In this document: positions 27,834 to 35,604 of the stretch, in pieces
Layout: each line of letters opens with the position of its first letter
Numbering within the stretch: the stretch's first letter is position 1
Source of the DNA: Parabacteroides sp. AD58
GTDB taxonomy: Bacteria; Bacteroidota; Bacteroidia; Bacteroidales; Tannerellaceae
Direction of reading: 5' to 3'
Assembly: GCF_023744375.2 (NCBI RefSeq)
Contig: NZ_CP146284.1
Location: 1,116,001-1,180,000 of the forward strand
DNA: 64,000 bases
Translations under genes and position numbers: made by a program
The notes under the pieces: generated by a model
The model's database searches: none
The model's input: the letters and a program-made list of their open reading frames with translations, nothing else
What the model was told of the DNA's origin: nothing

Positions 27834-28643
27834 TTATAATTCACGAATCCAGATATTCCGGAAGCTGATCGGTTCGCTTGGATCGCCGTGGCTCTGCAGC
27901 AGGATCGGGCCTGCGCCATGTGCTTTTACCTGTGGGAAACCTATCCATTCTGTTGTTCCCAATATGGTTGTATTATTCTGTAAAACGACACCGTTCTGGA
28001 TGATGGTTACAGTCGGATGTGTCCGGTAACTGCCATCTTTTTTGAACGTCGGTGCATTATAGATGATATCGTACACATTCCATTCACCCGGTTTACGCAT
28101 GGCATTAACTAATGGAGCCGTCTGCTTATAGATGCTACCGGTCTGACCATTTACATACGTAGGATTGTTGTAGCAGTCAAGAATCTGCACTTCATACATT
28201 CCCTGCAGATAAACACCACTATTACCTCTTAACTGGCTTTCACCGGTGATATTTTCCGGAACGCGCCATTCAATATGCAGCTGGAAGCTGTCAAACTTCT
28301 GCTTGGTCTGGATATCGCCTTTCTTTTTATTGACGGTGAAAACGCCATCATGCACATCCCATTCTGCAGGTCCGCCTTTGGCACTTTCCCATTGTGAAAG
28401 ATCTTTGCCGTCAAACAGGACAATAGCGTCAGAGGGAGCGGTAAAACCACCACCGGCCAAATCAGTTCCTGGCGTTACTACTGGAGGAACAGGTTCATAG
28501 AATTCTGACATTTCATGCGTGATTCCGGCATAACCTTTTGGCATGACAAACTCTTGTTTCTTATCTTGTGCCTGAGCACTCATACAGGCAGCAAAGGCGA
28601 ACGCTGCCAACATCATTTTTACTGTAAGTTTTTTTCCTTTCAT
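27834..28643 (-). CDS. Secreted DUF1080 (3-keto-disaccharide hydrolase family) protein
   Basis: 269 residues with a Sec signal peptide (MKGKKLTVKMMLAAFAFAACMSAQAQ). The body is a concanavalin-like DUF1080 domain: LFDGKDLSQWES near residue 75, then SQLRGNSGVYLQGMYEVQILD and the GEWNVYDI segment. Members hydrolyse 3-keto-glycosides or bind glycans in the periplasm. It is preceded by its own promoter and followed by a terminator, so it is monocistronic; no SusCD pair is near. Confidence 0.88.
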   Translation of the reverse strand: MKGKKLTVKMMLAAFAFAACMSAQAQDKKQEFVMPKGYAGITHEMSEFYEPVPPVVTPGTDLAGGGFTAPSDAIVLFDGKDLSQWESAKGGPAEWDVHDGVFTVNKKKGDIQTKQKFDSFQLHIEWRVPENITGESQLRGNSGVYLQGMYEVQILDCYNNPTYVNGQTGSIYKQTAPLVNAMRKPGEWNVYDIIYNAPTFKKDGSYRTHPTVTIIQNGVVLQNNTTILGTTEWIGFPQVKAHGAGPILLQSHGDPSEPISFRNIWIREL

Positions 28644-28679
28644 GGTAAATAAAGATTTTTATAGCACTTTTATTATGCG

Positions 28680-28713
28680 CAAATGTAGAATTATTATTTA
28701 ATAAATGTACAAA
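28680..28713 (-). promoter_or_regulatory. Promoter of the DUF1080 gene
   Basis: Minus-strand -7 box TACATTTG (28680-28687) and TTTG (28710-28713), spacer 22 bp, slightly long. Confidence 0.45.
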
Positions 28714-28760
28714 GCGGGGCATAAATTATCACAATTTAACACCCCCGCTTCCCCAATGAA

Positions 28761-29228
28761 TTATTTTATCTGATGATTAAACAGACGCTGTTCTGCCAAT
28801 TTCTCGAATTTTGTACCCGGACGCCCATAATTACAGTAAGGATAAATACTGATTCCTCCACGAGGCGTAAAGATACCTGTCACCTCAATGTATTTCGGGT
28901 CCATCAGCTTGATCAGGTCTTTCATGATTTTGTTGACACAGTCTTCATGAAAATCGCCGTGATTCCGGTAACTGAACAAATATAACTTCAGGCTCTTGCT
29001 TTCCACCATTTTCACATCCGGAATATAATCGATGTAGATGGTTGCAAAATCAGGCTGACCGGTAATCGGGCATAAGCTCGTGAATTCCGGACAATTGAAA
29101 TGCACCCAGTAGTCATTTTCCTGATGTTTGTTGGTGAAGGCTTCCAGTACCTCCGGCGCATAATCCTGGCGATATACGGTGTTTCCACCCAGCAAATGCA
29201 ATTCGTGCTCTTCTTTTCTTGTATCCAT
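28761..29228 (-). CDS. queF: NADPH-dependent preQ0 reductase (7-cyano-7-deazaguanine reductase)
   Basis: 155 residues, the short unimodular QueF type. Reduces the nitrile of preQ0 to preQ1 in queuosine synthesis. The active-site Cys lies in [14 protein letters not shown] (about residue 55), followed by the QueF motif [21 protein letters not shown]. It starts 3 bp after the queC stop in the same direction, so the two are one operon and adjacent pathway steps. Confidence 0.95.
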   Translation of the reverse strand: MDTRKEEHELHLLGGNTVYRQDYAPEVLEAFTNKHQENDYWVHFNCPEFTSLCPITGQPDFATIYIDYIPDVKMVESKSLKLYLFSYRNHGDFHEDCVNKIMKDLIKLMDPKYIEVTGIFTPRGGISIYPYCNYGRPGTKFEKLAEQRLFNHQIK

Positions 29229-29231
29229 ATC

Positions 29232-29912
29232 TCAATCGTTGTGATGTTTTCCCGCTTTCCGTTCCAGGTATTTTTCCAGCCCGGCCTTTCTCAACCGGCA
29301 CGACGGACAATGCCCGCAGCCATCGGCCATCACTCCATTATAACACGTTAGTGTCTGGGTACGGACCAGATCAAACACGCCTAATTCATCGGATAATTCC
29401 CATACTTCGCTCTTGTCACGGTTCATCAACGGTGTGTGAATGACAAACTGATCGTCCATGCCCAGGTTAAGCGTTACATTCAGAGACCGGATAAACGTAT
29501 CCCGACAGTCCGGATAACCGCTATAATCGGCTTCCGACACACCAGTTACCAGGTGATGAATTCCTTTGCTCCGTGCCAGAATAGCCGCGAAGGTCAGAAA
29601 AACCATATTCCGACCCGGAACAAATGTATTCGGATAAGTATCGGCTGGTTTTTCCTGATCCATGACAATCTGGTCATTCACCAACGAACAATTCGAATCT
29701 AACTGACTCAGCAGGGAAACATCCAGTAAATGAAAGGGAACTTGGGCATCGGCTGCTATCTTTTTAGCTACTTCTACTTCCAATGCGTGTTTCTGCCCAT
29801 ACGTGAAACACACCGCCTCGACATGCGAGAAATGCTTTTTGGCCCAGAAAAGACAAGTGGTAGAGTCTTGTCCGCCGGAAAAGCATACCATTGCTGCTTC
29901 TTCTTTCTTCAT
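29232..29912 (-). CDS. queC: 7-cyano-7-deazaguanine synthase
   Basis: 226 residues from the ATG at 29910-29912. ATP-dependent formation of preQ0. The PP-loop is [14 protein letters not shown] near residue 11, and the C-terminal zinc site is [16 protein letters not shown] near residue 188. The frame stays open to 29981, but that region carries the TATCTTTG -7 box, so the later start is right. Operonic with queF. Confidence 0.95.
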   Translation of the reverse strand: MKKEEAAMVCFSGGQDSTTCLFWAKKHFSHVEAVCFTYGQKHALEVEVAKKIAADAQVPFHLLDVSLLSQLDSNCSLVNDQIVMDQEKPADTYPNTFVPGRNMVFLTFAAILARSKGIHHLVTGVSEADYSGYPDCRDTFIRSLNVTLNLGMDDQFVIHTPLMNRDKSEVWELSDELGVFDLVRTQTLTCYNGVMADGCGHCPSCRLRKAGLEKYLERKAGKHHND

Positions 29913-29978
29913 AAAATTCTTGTTTTTAATACGTGGTTTAGCAAGCACACGGAAAAGAAAACGATTCTTTTCGGGAGA

Positions 29979-29986
29979 CAAAGATA
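29979..29986 (-). promoter_or_regulatory. -7 box of queC-queF
   Basis: Minus strand TATCTTTG, exact TAnnTTTG, 66 bp before the queC start; no consensus -33 box seen. Confidence 0.45.
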
Positions 29987-30037
29987 CAAAGTTTTATAAA
30001 ATAAAACCGGTTGTATGGTTTAGAAATCAAGCAGATT

Positions 30038-30084
30038 GCACAAATTCTCGCATTTTGTGCCGCACATTTTTGGCCATAATGTGC
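30038..30084. promoter_or_regulatory. Two tandem 23-bp dyads upstream of the FadL-like gene
   Basis: GCACAAA-N9-TTTGTGC (30038-30060) and GCACAT-N11-ATGTGC (30062-30084). Both span 23 bp and start 24 bp apart, on nearly the same DNA face. They lie 21 bp upstream of the -7 box at 30105. Candidate operators for an unknown dimeric regulator. Confidence 0.55.
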
Positions 30085-30104
30085 AGATATTCGAAAAAGT
30101 CGCT

Positions 30105-30112
30105 TATCTTTG
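30105..30112 (+). promoter_or_regulatory. -7 box of the FadL-like gene
   Basis: TATCTTTG, exact TAnnTTTG, 52 bp before the ATG at 30165. Confidence 0.5.
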
Positions 30113-30164
30113 CCACCGTTTTTCACGTATGAGGAACTTTTTTACAAACTAATAACATATTTTT

Positions 30165-31604
30165 ATGAAGCAAATTATCGCATTAGCCAGCCTTGCCCTG
30201 CTGCCTTTTTCGCAGGTAGCTGCCGAAGGCTTCCAAGTAAATGCCCAGAGTACAAAGCAGGCCGGTATGGGACACGTAGGTGCTGCCTTAAAATTAGGAG
30301 CAGAAAGTATGCATTTCAACCCAGCCGGACTGGTTTATATGAATAATGCCGTCGAATTGTCGGCCGGCGTTTCGGGAGTATTTGCCTATGCTAAATGCCA
30401 GACGGGAAATGAGACCTATAAATCAAATAATACACCGAGTACACCGCTTTACATCAATGCTGGTTTCAAGATTTATGATAACTTAGCTGCGGGTATTATG
30501 ATCAATACACCGTACGGCAGCAGCATCAACTGGGGTAACGACTGGGCCGGTGCTCATCTGGTACAGGATATTGCCTTGAAAGCCTTCAATGTACAGCCTA
30601 CGGTTTCCTGGAAAATCACAGACCGGTTAAGCATCGGTGCCGGTTTGATGATGGAGTTTGGTAACATCACCCTCAACCGTGCATTGATCGGTCCGGGTGC
30701 CATGACGAATATGGCCAACAGCATGATGGGACCGGTTTTGGAAAAATATCCGATGTTCAAGCCGATGGTTGAACCGATCCTGACTGAAATGCAACGCTAC
30801 GATGATGCTTCGGCAGCTTCGGTTTCTTTGGAAGGTAAAGCCGGACTGCGGTTAGGTTTCAATGTAGGCGCCATGTTCGACATCAACGATAAATTTACCG
30901 TGGGTCTCTCCTATCGTTCCAAAGTAACGGCGAAAGTAAAAGAAGGAGATATCAGCCTGCGGTATGCCAACAAAGAACATCTGGAAGCCTTGTTGGGCAA
31001 TGTCAATCAATTGATTCAGACGGCTGCTGCCATGGGCATTCCGAATTTGCCTCAGAACGGCATTCATGTGCCTCCGCTGGAAAGCGGTACTTTCTCGGCC
31101 GAATTGCCTTTGCCCGACAACTGGAATGTGGGTTTAACTTATCGCCCCACCAACCGTTGGACGGTTTCCGGAGAAGTACAGTTTGTTGGATGGAGTGCCT
31201 ATAAGTCTTTGGATGTCAACTTTGAGCCGGCAGCCGAATTAGGTCAGTATAACATCAAGGCGGCCAAAGAATACAAGAATACGCGCATCTACCGTATCGG
31301 TACGCAATTTGCCGCCACCAACCGGTTGGATGTACGTTTCGGAGCGTATTATGACGAATCTCCGGTAAAAGATGAATATCTGAATCCGGAAACGCCCAGT
31401 ATGAACAAATTGGGAATCACAGCCGGATTGAGCTTCCGACCGATCCAGCCGCTGTCTGTTGATTTCGCCTTCTCGTATGTGACAGGCTTCGGCCGTGACG
31501 GTTCGTACACGGATACCGACCTGTTAGGTTTGCCGCGTACTTTCAGCGGCCACTATAATGCCTATGCCCTGATGCCCGCTATCGGAATTTCATACAATTT
31601 TTAA
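30165..31604 (+). CDS. Outer-membrane FadL/OmpP1/TodX-family transporter
   Basis: 479 residues with a signal peptide (MKQIIALASLALLPFSQVAA). The mature N-terminus EGFQVNAQSTKQAGMG and the NPAGL motif (MHFNPAGLVYMNN) near residue 50 are the FadL signature; the rest alternates like a 14-strand barrel, ending in the aromatic IGISYNF. The family moves hydrophobic molecules, typically long-chain fatty acids, across the outer membrane. Homologues in Bacteroides are sometimes named hemin receptor. Monocistronic, with paired dyads in front and a terminator behind. Confidence 0.88.
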   Translation: MKQIIALASLALLPFSQVAAEGFQVNAQSTKQAGMGHVGAALKLGAESMHFNPAGLVYMNNAVELSAGVSGVFAYAKCQTGNETYKSNNTPSTPLYINAGFKIYDNLAAGIMINTPYGSSINWGNDWAGAHLVQDIALKAFNVQPTVSWKITDRLSIGAGLMMEFGNITLNRALIGPGAMTNMANSMMGPVLEKYPMFKPMVEPILTEMQRYDDASAASVSLEGKAGLRLGFNVGAMFDINDKFTVGLSYRSKVTAKVKEGDISLRYANKEHLEALLGNVNQLIQTAAAMGIPNLPQNGIHVPPLESGTFSAELPLPDNWNVGLTYRPTNRWTVSGEVQFVGWSAYKSLDVNFEPAAELGQYNIKAAKEYKNTRIYRIGTQFAATNRLDVRFGAYYDESPVKDEYLNPETPSMNKLGITAGLSFRPIQPLSVDFAFSYVTGFGRDGSYTDTDLLGLPRTFSGHYNAYALMPAIGISYNF

Positions 31605-31639
31605 AATAATGCCGATTCTTCCAAAATCGGACAAACGAA

Positions 31640-31670
31640 AGGACAGCTCGCCGCGAGTTGTCCTTTTTTT
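31640..31670 (+). terminator. Terminator of the FadL-like gene
   Basis: 10-bp stem with one G-U pair (31641-31650 with 31654-31663), 3-nt loop, then seven T. Confidence 0.88.
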
Positions 31671-31745
31671 ATTTCTGCTACTTAGCAATATATCATACTT
31701 ATAATAAGGCTATTATCATAAAAAACGCACATAGATTATCCTATC

Positions 31746-31795
31746 AAACTAAAACCTTTAGTTTATGTTAACTATAAAAATTAGTTCATAAACTA
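31746..31795 (+). promoter_or_regulatory. Overlapping AACTA/TAGTT dyads, candidate BlaI operator
   Basis: AAACTAAA-N3-TTTAGTTT (31746-31764) is an 8-bp-arm perfect palindrome. Downstream AACTA (31770-31774) pairs with TAGTT (31782-31786), which also pairs with AACTA (31791-31795). The block ends 36 bp before the blaI-like start, where a BlaI/MecI-type repressor would be expected to bind its own promoter. Confidence 0.6.
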
Positions 31796-31830
31796 TATTT
31801 TCTCGTTATTTACAGAAAAAGAGAAAAGTC

Positions 31831-32205
31831 ATGAAAGGATTAACAGCAAAAGAAGAAGAAATCATGGGATTCTTCTGGGAGAAAGGTCCCTTGTTCGTAA
31901 AAGAATTACTGGCTTTCTACGATGATCCGAAGCCGCATTTCAATACTTTGTCGACTATTGTGAGAGGATTGGAAGAAAAAGGATATCTGGCACACGAAGC
32001 TTTTGGGAATACATACCGGTATTTTGCGGCTGTCTCGCAAGATGAGTTCCGATCCAAAACACTCAAGGGTGTGATCAGTAAATACTTCAATAACTCCTAC
32101 CTCAGCGCCGTTTCTACGCTGGTCAAGAAAGAAGAAATTTCGGTAGAAGAATTGAAACAGCTTATTCAGGAAGTGGAAGACGCACATCGCACATCCAACC
32201 CATAA
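31831..32205 (+). CDS. BlaI/MecI/CopY-family repressor
   Basis: 124 residues. Winged helix at the N-terminus (LTAKEEEIMGFFWEKGPLFVKELL, then FNTLSTIVRGLEEKGYL, the recognition helix and wing), followed by a helical dimerisation tail. BlaI repressors are inactivated when the partner BlaR1-type membrane peptidase is triggered. Here the partner begins 13 bp downstream. Target genes beyond its own operon are unknown; no beta-lactamase is adjacent, so a cell-envelope signal is as likely as a drug. Confidence 0.92.
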   Translation: MKGLTAKEEEIMGFFWEKGPLFVKELLAFYDDPKPHFNTLSTIVRGLEEKGYLAHEAFGNTYRYFAAVSQDEFRSKTLKGVISKYFNNSYLSAVSTLVKKEEISVEELKQLIQEVEDAHRTSNP

Positions 32206-32218
32206 AACGATTCATGCC

Positions 32219-33544
32219 ATGGGAATTTTCATTGCGTATATGATTAAATCCGGCTTTTGCCTGCTATTGTTCTACCTATTATATAAATGGCAACTGGCAA
32301 AAGAGACCTTTTTCCGAGTGAACCGGATCATGCTGCTTGGTTTCTGGGTTTTAGCATTCCTGCTTCCGGCCATCCCGCTAATCAAATGGGGAAACACGGA
32401 TTTGTATGCAGGATTGGATGTAAATCGGCAGGCAATCTTGAATTCACTGACGAACATTTCTCTTTCTGCGGAAACCAATACCGATCATCACGCCCTTATT
32501 TTAGCGTGGCTGATCTGTACAGGATATATAGTAGGTGTTGTCTTGATCGCAAGTAAACAGCTTGTTTCGTGGACCCGACTTTATTTACTCATCCGGCGAG
32601 GGCGGCGTATTGAAAACAAACCTTTTCATCTGATTCTGACCGAAGGAAATCAACCTCCATTCAGCTGGATGCATTACATCGTCTTGTCAGAAAAAGATTA
32701 CCGGGAAAATCCGACGGAAATCTTAACGCACGAGATGGCACACATCCGCCATCACCATTCATGGGATCTGTTATTGGCAGACATCGGCATTCTGCTGCAA
32801 TGGTTTAATCCGGCCGCCTGGTTACTCAAACAGGAAATGCAGTCGGTACACGAATACGAAGCCGATAATGCCGTGCTTGCCGCCGGGATCGATGCCAAGT
32901 CCTATCAGTTATTGCTTATTAAAAAAGCTGTCGGCACCAGTCGCTACACTATGGCCAACAGCTTCAATCACAGTTCACTAAAAAAACGTATTACTATGAT
33001 GTTAAAAGAAAAATCAAGCCCGCAGGCTCGTGCGAAGTACATCTATATACTTCCACTGGCAGCCTTATCGGTGATGGCATTTGCCCGTCCCGAAGTATCA
33101 GACGTATCAGCCGTCCTAACAAAAGCCAAAGTTACAGATTTGTGGACAATTCCACAAGAAAAAACCCCGGAAGTGAAAGCACAGTTTCCGGGCGGCGATG
33201 ATGCTTTTTTCCAATTTCTGGCCCGTAACGTAAAATATCCGACTCTCGCGCTGGAAGCTGGTAAACAAGGTCGTGTTGCATGCCTCGCAACTATTGGGGA
33301 AGACGGAACAATAAAAGAGGTTGAAATCACCCAGAGTGTGGATCCTGCACTAGATGCAGAAGTAATCCGTGTCATTAAAAAGACGCCGAAATGGGAGCCG
33401 GCAAAACTTGCCGGAAAAGCGGTTGAATACAAAATTCCTCTAGGCTTCATATTTAAAGTTGAAGGTAGTGATTTACATGTACAAACAGAATCAGATACCG
33501 ATATCGTTATTGTGGGATATGGACCTCAATCCAATGAGGAGTAA
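32219..33544 (+). CDS. BlaR1/MecR1-like M56 peptidase with C-terminal TonB-type domain
   Basis: 441 residues. Several membrane helices in the first ~115 residues, then the M56 zinc-peptidase core with HEMAHIRHHHSWD (HExxH, about residue 177) and the downstream EYEADNAVLAAG helix. A further helix near residue 285 is followed by a periplasmic domain with PGGDDAFFQFLARNVKYP and GRVACLATIGEDGTIKEVEI, the TonB C-terminal fold. It replaces the penicillin-binding domain of classical BlaR1, so the ligand is probably not a beta-lactam. Bacteroidetes have many such sensors. Operonic with the BlaI-like repressor. Confidence 0.9.
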   Translation: MGIFIAYMIKSGFCLLLFYLLYKWQLAKETFFRVNRIMLLGFWVLAFLLPAIPLIKWGNTDLYAGLDVNRQAILNSLTNISLSAETNTDHHALILAWLICTGYIVGVVLIASKQLVSWTRLYLLIRRGRRIENKPFHLILTEGNQPPFSWMHYIVLSEKDYRENPTEILTHEMAHIRHHHSWDLLLADIGILLQWFNPAAWLLKQEMQSVHEYEADNAVLAAGIDAKSYQLLLIKKAVGTSRYTMANSFNHSSLKKRITMMLKEKSSPQARAKYIYILPLAALSVMAFARPEVSDVSAVLTKAKVTDLWTIPQEKTPEVKAQFPGGDDAFFQFLARNVKYPTLALEAGKQGRVACLATIGEDGTIKEVEITQSVDPALDAEVIRVIKKTPKWEPAKLAGKAVEYKIPLGFIFKVEGSDLHVQTESDTDIVIVGYGPQSNEE

Positions 33545-33622
33545 AACAACGCTATTGCGGCAAACGGGTAAGATCGAAAATTCATTTTTATTGATATGAT
33601 TTGATCTCTCTCTCACACGAAA

Positions 33623-33666
33623 AAGAAATTCGGTACGACTCTGTTCCGAGTTTCTTATTCTTTTTT
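33623..33666 (+). terminator. Terminator of the blaI-blaR1 unit
   Basis: 11-bp stem with one G-U pair (33623-33633 with 33646-33656), followed by a T-rich run to 33666. Confidence 0.85.
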
Positions 33667-33721
33667 ATAGATCTTGTTTATATATAAATGATTCTTTTAA
33701 TATACTTTACTTGCAGGAAAC

Positions 33722-33976
33722 TACACATCCCTTGCTGAATTCAACAGGTGGCTTTGTCGGAATCAACATACCCTTTGCTGAAAACAACTACTTTTTCCCC
33801 TAAAAACGGCCATGAAGACAACCACACATGGGCATTTTCACGGTAAAAACCTACATTATTACTGTAGAAACCCGGATTATTACCGCAAAAACGCCCATTA
33901 TGTCTACAAAAATGGCAATTTTGAATGCAAAAAACCGTAATAAGTACAGCTGAAAGCCACTTATGATGACAACTTT
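33722..33976. repeat. Degenerate tandem array, period 21 bp (array B)
   Basis: From 33830 to 33976, seven consecutive units are each exactly 21 bp: 33830-33850, 33851-33871, 33872-33892, 33893-33913, 33914-33934, 33935-33955, 33956-33976. Typical units follow NNNNATTATTACNGNAAAAAC. Looser units of 19-24 bp with a terminal AAC extend left to about 33722. The last unit ends on the stop codon of the minus-strand gene at 33976. No reading frame covers the array. The units differ at most positions while period and A-rich end are kept. Confidence 0.8.
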
Positions 33977-34785
33977 TATTTGAGTGGAGAGGAATATTTT
34001 ATCATATAGCTGTTTAAACTATTGATAAAAATCGAGTAATCACGGTGAAAGCGGTCTCGCGTCAGGAAATAATTGAATAAATTCTTGGGTTTACACACCC
34101 CTTCCAGCACTTCGTCACAATAAGCAATAAAAGCCTGATGAATCGATTCGATCCCATAACGGGTTTCCAGATCCAGAAAACCTCGTTTCTGCTGGTTCGT
34201 CAATGCCACTGTTGTCGGATGCAGCTTACGGGTCGGCTTTATATCCAGCTCTCCTTTATTATACATTTCCCGCCGTTCATTCAATGTCTTTTCCAGCATC
34301 TCCCGGATTTCTTCAATCCGTTTTTCCTCCTGATTTTTCTTGGGTTTTTCCTTAACAGCCGAAGGACACAGAACTTTAAACTCCTCATCAGCATGATATT
34401 CCATATAAGCACGCATCGCCTCGAGCAACGTCGATTTTTCCCGAACCAACTTAGTCAGCACCTCTTCTTCAGTCAGTTTCTGGAAATTCACATAAAAATA
34501 ACGGATCTGTCCTTCCGAATTCGGCATCTTGTCAACATAGGTTTGCAGAAACCCCATTTCCTCAAACTTCTTGATGATTGCCTCATAACGGGTCCGTTTC
34601 ACACGCGTCTCCTTCTCGATCCGTTTCTGGGAATAAAAGAATCTTTTATAATGAAATGATATGGCTTTCACGACCAAAGAATCAAAAATAATCAATTCGT
34701 CGGGTGACAACAAATAATCATGCACGCGTAATACGTTCGTGCATAGAGGACAAGCTGGCGCTTCATCAGTCTCCAGTGCTTTCAT
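33976..34785 (-). CDS. Unrecognised protein, probable winged-helix DNA-binding domain
   Basis: 269 residues, cytoplasmic, no signal or membrane segment. A CPLC pair lies at residues 12-15. Residues ~25-100 read like a winged helix (YSQKRIEKETRVKRTRYEAI, then KKFEEMGFLQTYVD as recognition helix and wing). A highly charged helical linker (residues ~150-185, rich in K and E) leads to a C-terminal segment with QQKRGFLDLETRYGIESI. I cannot name a family; a replication-initiator or regulator fold is a guess. It is bracketed on both sides by 21-22-bp tandem arrays, which may be its binding sites. Confidence 0.7.
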   Translation of the reverse strand: MKALETDEAPACPLCTNVLRVHDYLLSPDELIIFDSLVVKAISFHYKRFFYSQKRIEKETRVKRTRYEAIIKKFEEMGFLQTYVDKMPNSEGQIRYFYVNFQKLTEEEVLTKLVREKSTLLEAMRAYMEYHADEEFKVLCPSAVKEKPKKNQEEKRIEEIREMLEKTLNERREMYNKGELDIKPTRKLHPTTVALTNQQKRGFLDLETRYGIESIHQAFIAYCDEVLEGVCKPKNLFNYFLTRDRFHRDYSIFINSLNSYMIKYSSPLK

Positions 34786-34867
34786 AGTTACTTATTTTTA
34801 ATTAAACAATAAGTAAAAATAAAAACATTTTTTTAATCTGGCAATTATTTGAGGAAGAAAAGTGGCA

Positions 34868-35058
34868 GTCACGCAAAAAAAATTCATGCCTGCCAATTCC
34901 TGAAAACACGCCGGCTTTTTCTTCATTCGTGCCGGCTTTTCATCAATTTACGCCGGCTTTTCAAGGAAAAGCCTATAGGTTTGAAAATGGATTCCCGTCG
35001 GTTTTAAAATAGATTCCTATTGGTTTCAGTTCCGATCCTCGTATGTTTCGTTTCAAAC
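34868..35058. repeat. Degenerate tandem array, period 21-22 bp (array C)
   Basis: Nine consecutive units: 34868-34888, 34889-34909, 34910-34930, 34931-34951, 34952-34972 (21 bp each), 34973-34994 and 34995-35016 (22 bp), 35017-35037 and 35038-35058 (21 bp). Three successive units begin GCCGGCTTTT and then diverge; later ones share GGTTT. The complementary strand gives A-rich units ending in GCC, resembling array B in the opposite orientation. It fills most of the gap between the gene at 33976-34785 and the FKBP gene. Confidence 0.78.
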
Positions 35059-35134
35059 ATAAATTAAAAGAAGATCCTTCGGCTTATTTCCGGAAAATCC
35101 GTTAATTTTATCCCGTAAACAATCCTATATCACG

Positions 35135-35533
35135 ATGAATAAGAAAGAATATATCCAGGCCAACCAGGAATGGCTGGCGGCAAAGGCACACGAAGAAGGC
35201 GTTCAGGCACTTCCGAAAGGTATTTATTATAAAGTGTTGTCGAGCGGCAAGGCCGATGGAAAACATCCTACGCCGAGAAGCATCATCACGGCCCATTATA
35301 CCGGATGGACGATCGACGGGAAGGAATTTGACAGCAGCCGGGGCGGCACACCGATTGCTTTCCGCCTGAGCGATTTGATTGAAGGATGGATCATTGCCAT
35401 GCAGCAGATGTGCATCGGCGACAAATGGGAAATCTATCTTCCGGCCGAAATGGGATACGGGAAATTCTCGCAACCGGGCATTCCCGGAGGTTCAACCCTC
35501 ATTTTCGAGATCGAATTATTGGGCATTGCCTGA
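35135..35533 (+). CDS. FKBP-type peptidyl-prolyl cis-trans isomerase
   Basis: 132 residues. One FKBP domain: HYTGWTIDGKEFDSS near residue 53, IEGWIIAMQQMCIGDKWEIYLPAEMGYG near residue 82, and the closing GGSTLIFEIELLGI. No signal peptide, so it is a cytoplasmic folding helper unlike the many lipoprotein FKBPs of this phylum. Convergent with pncB. Confidence 0.93.
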   Translation: MNKKEYIQANQEWLAAKAHEEGVQALPKGIYYKVLSSGKADGKHPTPRSIITAHYTGWTIDGKEFDSSRGGTPIAFRLSDLIEGWIIAMQQMCIGDKWEIYLPAEMGYGKFSQPGIPGGSTLIFEIELLGIA

Positions 35534-35534
35534 A

Positions 35535-35568
35535 AGGGGAAATAATATTTTCCCCACTTATTTCCCCT
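35535..35568. terminator. Hairpin between convergent FKBP and pncB genes
   Basis: Perfect 11-bp stem AGGGGAAATAA/TTATTTCCCCT (35535-35545 with 35558-35568). No strong T-run follows; a second 6-bp stem (CGGGAT/ATCCCG) lies just to the right. Likely a bidirectional terminator. Confidence 0.6.
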
Positions 35569-35604
35569 GACAGACAATCGGGATGGTTTCTATCCCGTCT
35601 GATA

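Noticed and set aside
29913..30164. preQ1 riboswitch upstream of queC-queF
   Set aside because: I found no recognisable preQ1 aptamer in the leader; the inverted repeats there lie upstream of the queC promoter and closer to the FadL-like gene.
33722..35058. CRISPR array as explanation of the repeats around 34 kb
   Set aside because: The period is 21-22 bp with no constant repeat and no unique spacers, and no cas genes are in the window.
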